From positions 1-40,512 of the IMG/VR virus record IMGVR_UViG_3300021090_000057: a stretch of 40,512 bases of DNA, one strand, 5' to 3'. The position numbers and the translations under genes are program-made. Numbering within the stretch: position 1 is the first letter of the stretch; the number at the start of each line of letters is the position of its first letter. Shown piece after piece: positions 22,585-29,111 of the stretch. The DNA comes from a virus. Below the pieces are notes generated by a model. The model did no database searches. It saw nothing but the letters and a program-made list of their open reading frames with translations, and was not told the origin of the DNA.

Positions 22585-22923
22585 TTATTTTGTTCCAACA
22601 TGTTGCAGCTCCTTGATCGCCTGGTCGAATTCCAACTTGGAGATTGGGCGCGTCCCATCCACGATGCAATTCAACCCGCGCTCACCGCCCGGCTCGAAGA
22701 CACTGAATGCCCTCACCCACAAAAAACCTGGACTGATATCCCGCGCCTCGCTCAACACCTGGCAGTAGAACGCGGGCATATTCCGAAACTGCTCCGTGCG
22801 GCCATCGCTGTGGATGATGCCGGCAATCGGTTGCTCGTTCACGTAGCAATCGCCAGGCTTCAACGCCATTTGCCAGCCCTGGGCTTCCACATCTTCCCCG
22901 CTCAGCATATTTTGAAATCTCAT
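22585..22923 (-). CDS. Hypothetical 112-residue early protein
   Basis: The product begins MRFQNMLSGEDVEAQGWQMA and has a strand-rich core (YVNEQPIAGIIHSDGRTEQF, FLWVRAFSVFEPGGERG), suggesting a small beta fold, and a helical end. It overlaps the winged-helix gene by 4 bases. Its stop TAA falls inside the right target duplication of the IS, so the gene is intact. Unknown function. Confidence 0.6.
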   Translation of the reverse strand: MRFQNMLSGEDVEAQGWQMALKPGDCYVNEQPIAGIIHSDGRTEQFRNMPAFYCQVLSEARDISPGFLWVRAFSVFEPGGERGLNCIVDGTRPISKLEFDQAIKELQHVGTK

Positions 22924-23600
22924 TCTTCCTCGCTTTCAGCATCGTCATGCTGCGGTCTTGGAATTCCCTTGATTTCTTCGAGCCAGGACCGCGGCATCTC
23001 GTTGTTCTGAATCCGTATAATTGCCAAGCCTAGTCTTTCACCATCTCGCAGATCGCCGACATGCGCCTTGATCAATTCAGGACTGACATGCTCCAGGAGA
23101 GAGATCTGGGATGCCTTCGGTTCTCCAATCATCACAGATTGGCACATCGCCAAATTTTTCCCAAATGTCACGCCATGGGTCAAATAGAGCGTTGAAGGAG
23201 TGCCAGGTCGCGGAATTTCCGCGACCTGGGTGTCTACTACTACTACTGAATCTATTAATCTATTACTTAAGTCTATAGTAGTAGTAGTAGTAGTAGGGCC
23301 AGAACGCGGAATTTCCGCGACCTGGAATTTGGCGGTTTCCAATTTTGGCTGTGTGAAACCTGGCAAAAGGTCTGCCCCGGGGATCCATAAGACCCGTCCA
23401 TGTGCGGCAATCTGCTTTCCGATGAGTCCCATGCCCTTGAGCTGCTTCAGCCCGTCGCGTGCGGTTTCCTGGTTGAGACCGGTCCACGTGCGGACTTCAT
23501 CCAGATCTAAAGCGGCTCGGGCGAATAGGAAAGCCAAAACGATCTGCGCAAGACTGCCCTTGGTTGAACGCACCATTAAGATTTGATGATCTGTGGACAT
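22920..23600 (-). CDS. Winged-helix protein, candidate replication initiator containing the origin
   Basis: The ATG at 23600 (MSTDHQILMVRSTKGSLA) gives 226 residues. Residues about 15-75 look like a winged helix (LDLDEVRTWTGLNQETARDG, LKGMGLIGKQIAAHGRVLWI). The middle (residues 93-131) has the peptide QVAEIPR twice, flanking a Thr run and an LSNRLIDSVVVV stretch. The DNA under this part carries two 27-bp palindromes and an A/T-rich centre, as in lambda-like phages whose origin lies within the initiator gene. The C-terminus is acidic. No recognised initiator family, so the role is inferred from origin-like DNA and position. Confidence 0.55.
   Translation of the reverse strand: MSTDHQILMVRSTKGSLAQIVLAFLFARAALDLDEVRTWTGLNQETARDGLKQLKGMGLIGKQIAAHGRVLWIPGADLLPGFTQPKLETAKFQVAEIPRSGPTTTTTTIDLSNRLIDSVVVVDTQVAEIPRPGTPSTLYLTHGVTFGKNLAMCQSVMIGEPKASQISLLEHVSPELIKAHVGDLRDGERLGLAIIRIQNNEMPRSWLEEIKGIPRPQHDDAESEEE
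23203..23325. other. Candidate replication origin inside the winged-helix gene
   Basis: Two palindromes of 27 bp centred 96 bp apart (23203-23229, perfect, half CCAGGTCGCGGAA; 23299-23325, two changes) flank a segment with (CTA)4 (23234-23245), an A/T-rich stretch and (TAG)7 (23276-23296). Iteron-like palindromes around an A/T-rich, hairpin-forming core inside a DNA-binding protein gene fit an origin. Confidence 0.55.
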
Positions 23601-23607
23601 AATAGTC

Positions 23608-24366
23608 TCACTGCTTGTTTTCCACTTGCGTCCCAACAGGAATCCCCACGATCTCCACACCCTTGTCAGTCGTTTTGATCGCACCTTGCCTAAGCAACTT
23701 GTCACGTCGTTGCTGGATCGCTTGTCGAGACTTGCCGAAAGTATCCGCAACTTGCTGATCACTTGCTTGCGGGTTGTCACGCCAGTATGCAAGCAAGGCT
23801 TCATCTTGCACGACTTGCTTGTCAGCTTGCTTTCTTGCTTGCACAACTTGCGGCTGCAACTTGTTAGCTTGCTTTGCAGCTTGCGCCTGCAACTTGGCCT
23901 TTGCTTGCTGTCTCTCCACTCTTTCTTGCCTTGCTTGCTCTCTACCCTGGTTGCGTTCCTGGATCTTGATGGACAGATCTGCGCGGAGCGCATAAAGCCA
24001 GGCGCCCGCCACACCCATCAGGATGAACGGCATCGGAGCATAGACTGCCAGTTGAGGAAAGATGTGAGTCAAGACCGTCATCAGCAAAGCCACCACTGTG
24101 TATAAGACAGTCGCAGCATAGGCCTGACCCACCGGCGCGCTTAACTTCTGCGCCTTCTCATTGACAGTTAGACGGTAATTGAAATCCCGCATCTGGATGG
24201 CCGTATTGACCGCCACGAAACCAAGTCCTTCGATCACCAGCGCGCTGACCACCGCCACGGGAAATGGAAAACGTAAAACATCTATCGTCGCCTGTCCAAC
24301 CATCCAGGCTGTTGGCACCGGTGCCAACAAGGGAAGATATTGCAAAACTCGATCTTCAAGTTTCAT
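23608..24366 (-). CDS. Membrane/coiled-coil/HTH protein
   Basis: This 252-residue protein has AGGAG upstream. Residues 10-130 hold about four hydrophobic segments (LPLLAPVPTAWMVG, VAVVSALVIEGLGFVAV, VLYTVVALLMTVL, FILMGVAGAWLYAL). Residues 135-200 are a Gln/Lys/Ala coiled coil, and the end is an HTH (SDQQVADTFGKSRQAIQQRR). Such a layout could tether DNA to the membrane. The coding DNA is rich in the pentamer CTTGC. No family recognised. Confidence 0.6.
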   Translation of the reverse strand: MKLEDRVLQYLPLLAPVPTAWMVGQATIDVLRFPFPVAVVSALVIEGLGFVAVNTAIQMRDFNYRLTVNEKAQKLSAPVGQAYAATVLYTVVALLMTVLTHIFPQLAVYAPMPFILMGVAGAWLYALRADLSIKIQERNQGREQARQERVERQQAKAKLQAQAAKQANKLQPQVVQARKQADKQVVQDEALLAYWRDNPQASDQQVADTFGKSRQAIQQRRDKLLRQGAIKTTDKGVEIVGIPVGTQVENKQ

Positions 24367-24369
24367 AGC

Positions 24370-24810
24370 TCAGCTCCTGAAATAATCCACTAGCCACTGC
24401 TCAACTAGATAAAGACTCAGCCCAAACCAAATAATAACTATGGCTTTCGCCACAAGCCACTCAATGTCATTTGGAAGTGCCCACATGAGACCGAAGGGGA
24501 TCCCACTGCCAAATAAACTGATCATGACCAACGCAGCCTGTCGTTTTATTTCGTAGGCTGCACTTTGGGCTATTTCCTCATGTTCCTCAAAATATCCAAT
24601 CGGTTTCGGCCATCTTCCGATTCTGTTGTGTTTGCTATGGTTGCAAAATTCACAGGCTGTTACAAGATTGTCGATTGATGTTTCACCACCTTTGCTGAAC
24701 GGATACACATGATCAGCATGAAATGGTCCATCTTTATCTCCGCAATAACGGCAGGTGTAGTTGTCTCGTTCAAATACCCTTTTCCGGATTTCTGGATCCA
24801 TACGTTTCAT
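24370..24810 (-). CDS. HNH endonuclease with C-terminal membrane segments
   Basis: The ATG at 24810 (MKRMDPEIRKRVFERDNY) overlaps the previous stop (TGATG); an earlier ATG at 24828 is less likely. The N-terminal half is a classic HNH domain: CRYCG, ADHVYPFSKGG, NLVTACEFCNHSKHNR. The C-terminal half has two hydrophobic segments (ALVMISLFGSGIPFGLMWAL and LVAKAIVIIWFGLSLYLV). A membrane-anchored HNH nuclease is unusual and might act on incoming DNA. Confidence 0.75.
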   Translation of the reverse strand: MKRMDPEIRKRVFERDNYTCRYCGDKDGPFHADHVYPFSKGGETSIDNLVTACEFCNHSKHNRIGRWPKPIGYFEEHEEIAQSAAYEIKRQAALVMISLFGSGIPFGLMWALPNDIEWLVAKAIVIIWFGLSLYLVEQWLVDYFRS

Positions 24811-24989
24811 CAGATCACCTTGATCCATACAGATTTTCGTTTCTTCGCTTTTGGTTTGACGTGGCGCTTTTTCGGTGCCGTGCGTTTGACGACCAGGCGA
24901 TAGCCTTTCAGCTTGGGACGGACAATGGCATACACCAGGAAGAGCGCCAGCGCAGCCAGGATTCCAAGGAGGAGGTAGAACCCAAACAT
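24810..24989 (-). CDS. Small membrane protein with basic tail
   Basis: The 59-residue product starts MFGFYLLLGILAALALFLVY, a single hydrophobic helix, followed by a strongly basic tail rich in Lys/Arg (KRTAPKKRHVKPKAKKRK). The topology suggests a membrane anchor with a nucleic-acid- or lipid-facing tail. It overlaps the HNH gene start. Function unknown. Confidence 0.5.
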   Translation of the reverse strand: MFGFYLLLGILAALALFLVYAIVRPKLKGYRLVVKRTAPKKRHVKPKAKKRKSVWIKVI

Positions 24990-24998
24990 TTCAGTCTC

Positions 24999-25088
24999 CT
25001 ATCTCATGAAAATCACGGCAACGACCATCATGATGCCGCCCACGAACATGATGAAACCCAGGAGGATATCGATACGATTGTTTTCCAT
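24999..25088 (-). CDS. Very small membrane protein (29 residues)
   Basis: The ATG at 25088 has AAAAAAGGAGCAATC upstream, a strong ribosome site just after the stop of the FtsK-like gene. The product MENNRIDILLGFIMFVGGIM continues through one hydrophobic helix to IFMR. Good spacing and ribosome site favour a real gene; its function is unknown. Confidence 0.5.
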   Translation of the reverse strand: MENNRIDILLGFIMFVGGIMMVVAVIFMR

Positions 25089-25103
25089 GATTGCTCCTTT
25101 TTT

Positions 25104-25186
25104 CTACTACTACTACCCAGCCACAGCGTCTGAATCGGGCGAAATATGCCTGTTTTCAGTAGTAGTAGTAGTAGTAGTAGTAGTAG
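25104..25186. repeat. (CTA)4 ... (TAG)9 inverted trinucleotide repeat at the end of the FtsK-like gene
   Basis: (CTA)4 at 25104-25115 and (TAG)9 at 25160-25186 flank 44 bases and can form a hairpin. The left block supplies the stop codon of the gene. The arrangement repeats the one at 23234-23296. Confidence 0.7.
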
Positions 25187-26423
25187 AGGTTAAATACTCA
25201 ATTACCTGATCAACCTTTCGGCACCAGGAGTTACCTGCATAAGCCTTTCCTAATAGCTGAGACACTTTGCTTTTGCTCATCGACGGAAACCATTGCTCAC
25301 GGATTGATCCTGCCAATTGGATGATCTCGCTACCTTCTGGCAGTATCTCCATAACAATCGGCAGATGTTCATGCATCTCCACGTCGACCGTTGCAGCTTG
25401 CGCGCTGACCAGCTGGCGGACCGCATCCGAGACCGGCGGATAGATCACCTGGAAAGATTGGAACTCGATCAGCTTGCCTTTCCAACTGATCAGTCCGCGT
25501 CCCAGCACATCCGGCAGCGCTTCTGCACCCTTGTAACCCAGCATCGTCACGCTGTCGTTGTGATGAGGCACGCGGAACGCAACCCGCGTCGAGAGATTGG
25601 TCTTCGCAAACATCTCCGCCTGGGTGGGTTGGTTCGTGGCAATGATCGGATAGAGTCCCACATAGCGGTAAATGCGGATCATCTGCTTGAGCAGGATCTT
25701 GACGCTATCGGGCAGGTCCGCAGCTTCATCCACGAACAGAGCCACCGGCAGAATGAGATCGTTGGGATGGTGCTCATTGTGATCCCAGATATTCACGCAT
25801 CCGCTCCTGGCTAGTTGCTGTTCACGTTCTGCGAACAAAGTCTGCAGCGCTTCGAACTCCTCCGCCTTGAGCATCAGATGGAAGTTTGGCTGATCTGCAT
25901 AGCGCATGAATTCAATGGAATGTTTTCCGTCCCAGGCGTACACGAGCGTTTTGCCTCCGTGCAGCAGTGCCTGGATCCATGCATGCTCTTCACCGGTCTT
26001 GCCCATGCCAGTGGAGCCACCGATCAGGAACGAGATCCCACCCATGAGCGGGATCCATAACGGACCATTCTCGGTCATGCCTACCGGCAAATGCCAGGCA
26101 GAGGTTTGCTGTGAGAAGTCCAGTGCAACCGATGCATCGAGCGCGATCGGCACACGCGGCGTTTCAAGCCCCACCTGCAGGAAGAGCCCGCGTGTATTTG
26201 TGCGAACGACTCTGCGACCCTCGAGCCGCGTGGAAAGGTCATGGATAAAGCCCTCATTGACCCGCTCCAGTTTGATGGCAGCCGGATCAAACGCCACGAT
26301 GATTCGGTTGCTTCTCTGCCACAGATAGAACACGGTGCCGGTGGTGTAGTGCATAGCCTTGGTCTGGATCAACAGGTTCAGCGTTTTGAACGCCACCCGC
26401 TGGATAAAATCATTGGTCATCAT
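25113..26423 (-). CDS. FtsK/TraB-like DNA translocase ATPase
   Basis: This 436-residue protein has Walker A GGSTGMGKT (135-143) and Walker B LPVALFVDEA (about 226-235), then TNQPTQAEMF in the sensor region, the pattern of FtsK-type motor domains. A small HTH-like region (SKSKVSQLLGKAYAG) and a Thr run precede the end. There is no N-terminal membrane domain; instead it overlaps a membrane lipoprotein gene. FtsK-like motors move double-stranded DNA in plasmid transfer and in some phages. Role here unknown; it may work with the neighbouring membrane proteins. Confidence 0.8.
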   Translation of the reverse strand: MMTNDFIQRVAFKTLNLLIQTKAMHYTTGTVFYLWQRSNRIIVAFDPAAIKLERVNEGFIHDLSTRLEGRRVVRTNTRGLFLQVGLETPRVPIALDASVALDFSQQTSAWHLPVGMTENGPLWIPLMGGISFLIGGSTGMGKTGEEHAWIQALLHGGKTLVYAWDGKHSIEFMRYADQPNFHLMLKAEEFEALQTLFAEREQQLARSGCVNIWDHNEHHPNDLILPVALFVDEAADLPDSVKILLKQMIRIYRYVGLYPIIATNQPTQAEMFAKTNLSTRVAFRVPHHNDSVTMLGYKGAEALPDVLGRGLISWKGKLIEFQSFQVIYPPVSDAVRQLVSAQAATVDVEMHEHLPIVMEILPEGSEIIQLAGSIREQWFPSMSKSKVSQLLGKAYAGNSWCRKVDQVIEYLTSTTTTTTTTTENRHISPDSDAVAG

Positions 26424-27400
26424 TTTGTTTCAATCTCCTTCCAGTCCTGGTCGAGCACCGTGATGATGTCGCCATTGATGACGTTCAGATCACTGGTATC
26501 ACCGTCCAGAACTTTGTATCGGTTTTCCAGGTTGGAGGCAGACAATTGTTTCATCATTGCCTGTCCCGCCAGTTGTTTTTGTTGTTTCGTCTCGGACGCG
26601 GAAGCTGGAAGACCACGTGTTGCAAGATCGATCATCTGATCCCGCTCAGTGGTTGCATCCTGGCGCACGGCAGTGACTGCCGGCAGTTGAGGTGGCACTC
26701 CGAACTTCTTCTCCACCCAGAATGCGAGCATCCTCGCAAGCACATCATTGGAGATCGATCCTCGATAATTGGGGCTGCGGTCAATATCTGTAAAGCTGCC
26801 CTGGACGATATCCAACAATGGCACAACGTTACCGCGCGCATCCACCTTCGCCGGTTGATATCGCTGCCAGCGACTGGTCCACATCAGGACAATGGCCAGC
26901 GAGAGGACCACAATGAAAAATGCGTATCCAGGCAACTTGCCCTGGAAGTCGTTGATGGCCTTTTGTCGTTCCAATCTCAGATCGTCTTCGATGGCCTGAT
27001 TAGCCATCTGTGTGCCCTGTGCATTCAGCAGCGCGAATGCCGCGGTAGATGTGGCATTCGGTGTGGGGGTCCAATAACTGGCAGTCTGTGTGGCTGCTGC
27101 GACCTGCGTCTCCTGGATGCTCTGTGCGGTCACTGTCCAGTATTGCTGCTGGATTGCCATCGCTGCGACCGTCTCTGTGATGTGCATAATGGGCGCTCCC
27201 GCAGTGGCAGTCAAGGCTTGTTCCTGCCATTGGGCCTGCTGAAGTGCGGCATTGGCGGTCATCCGGTTGCCATTGGCGCCAGTGTAGAGATCACCGCCTG
27301 GCATTTGATCGTAAGGGACTGCGGGAACACATGCCGCGAAAGCAGCGACCCCGAATAAGAGCAATATGAGGATGAGAATTTTCGCGTGAGCGTAGTGCAT
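26420..27400 (-). CDS. Lipoprotein with internal transmembrane segment
   Basis: This 326-residue protein begins MHYAHAKILILILLLFGVAA and reaches AAFAAC, a lipobox-like end of a signal peptide. A long Ala/Gln/Thr-rich extracellular-like region (residues 40-160) is followed by a membrane segment near residues 160-180 (YAFFIVVLSLAIVLMW) and a cytoplasmic-type C-terminal domain. It overlaps the FtsK-like gene by 4 bases, so the two products may form a membrane complex. No family recognised. Confidence 0.6.
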   Translation of the reverse strand: MHYAHAKILILILLLFGVAAFAACVPAVPYDQMPGGDLYTGANGNRMTANAALQQAQWQEQALTATAGAPIMHITETVAAMAIQQQYWTVTAQSIQETQVAAATQTASYWTPTPNATSTAAFALLNAQGTQMANQAIEDDLRLERQKAINDFQGKLPGYAFFIVVLSLAIVLMWTSRWQRYQPAKVDARGNVVPLLDIVQGSFTDIDRSPNYRGSISNDVLARMLAFWVEKKFGVPPQLPAVTAVRQDATTERDQMIDLATRGLPASASETKQQKQLAGQAMMKQLSASNLENRYKVLDGDTSDLNVINGDIITVLDQDWKEIETK

Positions 27401-27411
27401 AATGTCCGTCC

Positions 27412-27843
27412 TTATTTCCTCAACCAGGGGAAGAGTTCTTCCACCGGTGAATCTTCCACATCCTGAGTCTGCGCAGGCAACGCCGGTGATGGTGGATTCA
27501 ACGCTCGCAGAGATCGAAGCAGCTCCAACTGCACCAGGTCATTGATCGTCAACTGCGGACCATCGCGCGGAGCAGTCATTGAGCGTTGAGAATGAGCTGC
27601 TGCTGGCTGACTTCTGCGTTTGTAAATAATCCAGAGCACGCCCGCGATCAGCATCAGCACAAAGATAATCACAAGTGTCAGCGTCAGGATCGTGATCAGA
27701 TTCCCCCAGGCTGAAACCTGTGCGACCTTGGCTGTCTCGATCTGTGCCTGGGCCTGTTGGGCCGTCGCATAAGATTGCGCGCTTGAAGAGACCCCGGAGA
27801 TGACCACGATGATCAGTAAAACAATGATCACAATATAGAGCAT
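27412..27843 (-). CDS. Membrane protein with two hydrophobic segments
   Basis: The 143-residue product begins MLYIVIIVLLIIVVISGVSS, then a Gln/Ala helix, a second segment (ITILTLTLVIIFVLMLIAG) and a basic KRRSQP stretch before a Pro-rich C-terminus. It is directly downstream of a zinc-ribbon gene and precedes the lipoprotein gene. The three membrane proteins and the ATPase form one tight operon. Function unknown. Confidence 0.55.
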   Translation of the reverse strand: MLYIVIIVLLIIVVISGVSSSAQSYATAQQAQAQIETAKVAQVSAWGNLITILTLTLVIIFVLMLIAGVLWIIYKRRSQPAAAHSQRSMTAPRDGPQLTINDLVQLELLRSLRALNPPSPALPAQTQDVEDSPVEELFPWLRK

Positions 27844-27844
27844 C

Positions 27845-28144
27845 TCAGTCTCCCTCTCCCAGAATCATTTCCAAAGTCATTTGTCGAATCGGTTGATAAG
27901 ATTTCCACGCCCCGTTCCCAGGGAATGGGTCCTGGCGTGCAGTGCCGTTTTCGCGGAGTCGCTTCTGAGCGGCTTTGATATCACCGTCGAAATATTTATC
28001 TGCCAGCCCATGCAGACCTAAGTGACCCAGGAAGCTGTGATAGACACGGCCCTGCATCGACGCTCCACACCGTGGACAAAAGTCCGGAGCGGGCTTGCTG
28101 ATGACTGCCTTACCGCCCATTGATTGGATTTTTCTTTTTAGCAT
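27845..28144 (-). CDS. Hypothetical protein with single CPRCG motif
   Basis: The 99-residue product begins MLKRKIQSMGGKAVISKPAP and holds FCPRCGASMQGRVYHSFLGH, a zinc-ribbon-like half with His as possible further ligands. The C-terminal half is helical. Its ATG lies inside the end of the GGDEF gene, after the shared leader AAGGAGATCTACCAC, so the last codons of the upstream gene are the ribosome site of this one. Confidence 0.55.
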   Translation of the reverse strand: MLKRKIQSMGGKAVISKPAPDFCPRCGASMQGRVYHSFLGHLGLHGLADKYFDGDIKAAQKRLRENGTARQDPFPGNGAWKSYQPIRQMTLEMILGEGD

Positions 28145-28662
28145 GTGGTAGATCTCCTTTCTGCGCCGCGCGCCTCCTTGGTAAGAAACATTTTGTGGAT
28201 GGCCGGTTCCAGGTTGACATCCAGATCCGGAGAGATCACAGGCACGATGGCAAAGATCGCGGTCAAATTTTGCTTTTTCAGCTCGGCAATCAAGCGTTGC
28301 ATTATTACTTCTGGATCGAGCGTCTGACGCAGATCGCCGATTAATAGCGAATCGCCCTCGATGAGACAGACTAGAAATTCATCTCCTGAGTTAAGCTGGC
28401 CCGCTACATAATCGGTCAATCGCAGGATCGACAGGACCTGCTTCATCATGGCATCGAAAGTTGCGTAATCTCTGTGTGCTTTGTTTATGTCGTGCACGCC
28501 ATCGACATCAAAAAAAATGATCCAGCGGGCACGGTCCGCAATCTCGGGCCAGATTAGTTTTTTGAATCCGGCCTTGCTATAACATCCAAACGCGTCATTC
28601 CAGGCTAGCTCCCGGATCAGTGCGTCTGATTCTTCTTGAGTTCGTATTTTTTGTGGGAACAT
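28138..28662 (-). CDS. Small GGDEF-type protein (SGDEF), possible diguanylate cyclase
   Basis: This 174-residue single-domain protein begins MFPQKIRTQEESDALIREL. The order WNDAFGCYSKAGFKKL, WIIFFDVDGVHDIN (metal Asp52 and Asn60), RLTDYVAG and NSGDEFLVCL (92-96) follows the GGDEF fold. The signature is SGDEF, a variant found in some active cyclases, and the FKxxND stretch is changed to VHDIN. An RxxD (RLTD) precedes the signature but is 2 residues too far to be a normal inhibitory site. It has no sensor domain. A role in making cyclic dinucleotide, or as a signal-binding decoy, is inferred. Confidence 0.7.
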   Translation of the reverse strand: MFPQKIRTQEESDALIRELAWNDAFGCYSKAGFKKLIWPEIADRARWIIFFDVDGVHDINKAHRDYATFDAMMKQVLSILRLTDYVAGQLNSGDEFLVCLIEGDSLLIGDLRQTLDPEVIMQRLIAELKKQNLTAIFAIVPVISPDLDVNLEPAIHKMFLTKEARGAERRSTTC

Positions 28663-28694
28663 ATTGGTAGATCTCCTTGGTATTTATTTTGGAT

Positions 28695-28919
28695 TTATGC
28701 TTCTTGCGAATCCCGCTTTGTGCCCTGCTTGTAGATCGTGCCTTTGCAGATCATCTCGCAGTCGTAATCGATCTTTGTCCAGGTGGGATAAATGACATTG
28801 AGAAAATCATGCAGGCCTGCCCAGAGCATGAAGAGCGGTCCCGGAAAACTTTCAACCTTCCCGCTGTCATAAGTGACTGTATAGTTGGCTGTGAGGGGTA
28901 ACATGTCTTTTATGTTCAT
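28695..28919 (-). CDS. Hypothetical 74-residue protein, first gene of the early operon
   Basis: The ATG at 28919 (MNIKDMLPLTANYTVTYDSG) has AAAGGAGATCCACCACA upstream, one mismatch from the leader shared with its neighbours. The product is strand-rich and Trp/Tyr-containing. It is the first gene of the leftward early operon, downstream of a candidate promoter at 28944-28973. Function unknown. Confidence 0.6.
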   Translation of the reverse strand: MNIKDMLPLTANYTVTYDSGKVESFPGPLFMLWAGLHDFLNVIYPTWTKIDYDCEMICKGTIYKQGTKRDSQEA

Positions 28920-28943
28920 TGTGGTGGATCTCCTTTTGCTTTT

Positions 28944-28973
28944 AGTAAAGCTTGATGTAAAATCAGATTGCAA
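28944..28973 (-). promoter_or_regulatory. Candidate early leftward promoter
   Basis: On the minus strand TTGCAA (28968-28973), an 18-base spacer and TTTACT (28944-28949) precede the gene at 28919. The -35 overlaps the foot of the large hairpin at 28971-29021, so hairpin formation or opposing transcription could influence it. The match to consensus is moderate. Confidence 0.35.
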
Positions 28974-29021
28974 CTGCCCTGCTGGGCTCTTCGTGGTAGA
29001 TCTGCATCAGCAGGGCAGTTG
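28971..29021 (+). ncRNA. Strong hairpin with a loop complementary to a shared ribosome site; candidate antisense RNA
   Basis: CAACTGCCCTGCTG (28971-28984) and CAGCAGGGCAGTTG (29008-29021) form a perfect 14-bp stem. The 23-base loop (28985-29007) contains GTGGTAGATCT (28993-29003). If made from the plus strand, that loop is perfectly complementary to AGATCTACCAC in the leader of the gene at 28144 and to 10 bases of the leaders of the GGDEF gene and hicB. No transcription data; it may instead be a leader structure of the integrase mRNA. Confidence 0.5.
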
Positions 29022-29028
29022 TACTTTC

Positions 29029-29085
29029 ATCGGCGACGGTCATCGCCGATCCGCATAACAGGCTGGGGGGCTATCCCTGCCTGTT
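29029..29085 (+). promoter_or_regulatory. Two further hairpins ahead of the integrase gene
   Basis: ATCGGCGA (29029-29036) pairs with TCGCCGAT (29043-29050), and AACAGGC (29057-29063) with GCCTGTT (29079-29085) plus an inner GGG/CCC. With the larger hairpin at 28971-29021 they make a three-stem leader that ends 26 bases before the integrase ATG. Confidence 0.5.
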
Positions 29086-29111
29086 CATGCCATTCCAACA
29101 CCAGGTGAAAA

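Noticed and set aside
26546-27358. Plus-strand 270-codon ORF opposite the lipoprotein gene
   Set aside because: Cys/His-rich antisense frame without a start signal; the minus-strand gene has signal peptide and operon context.
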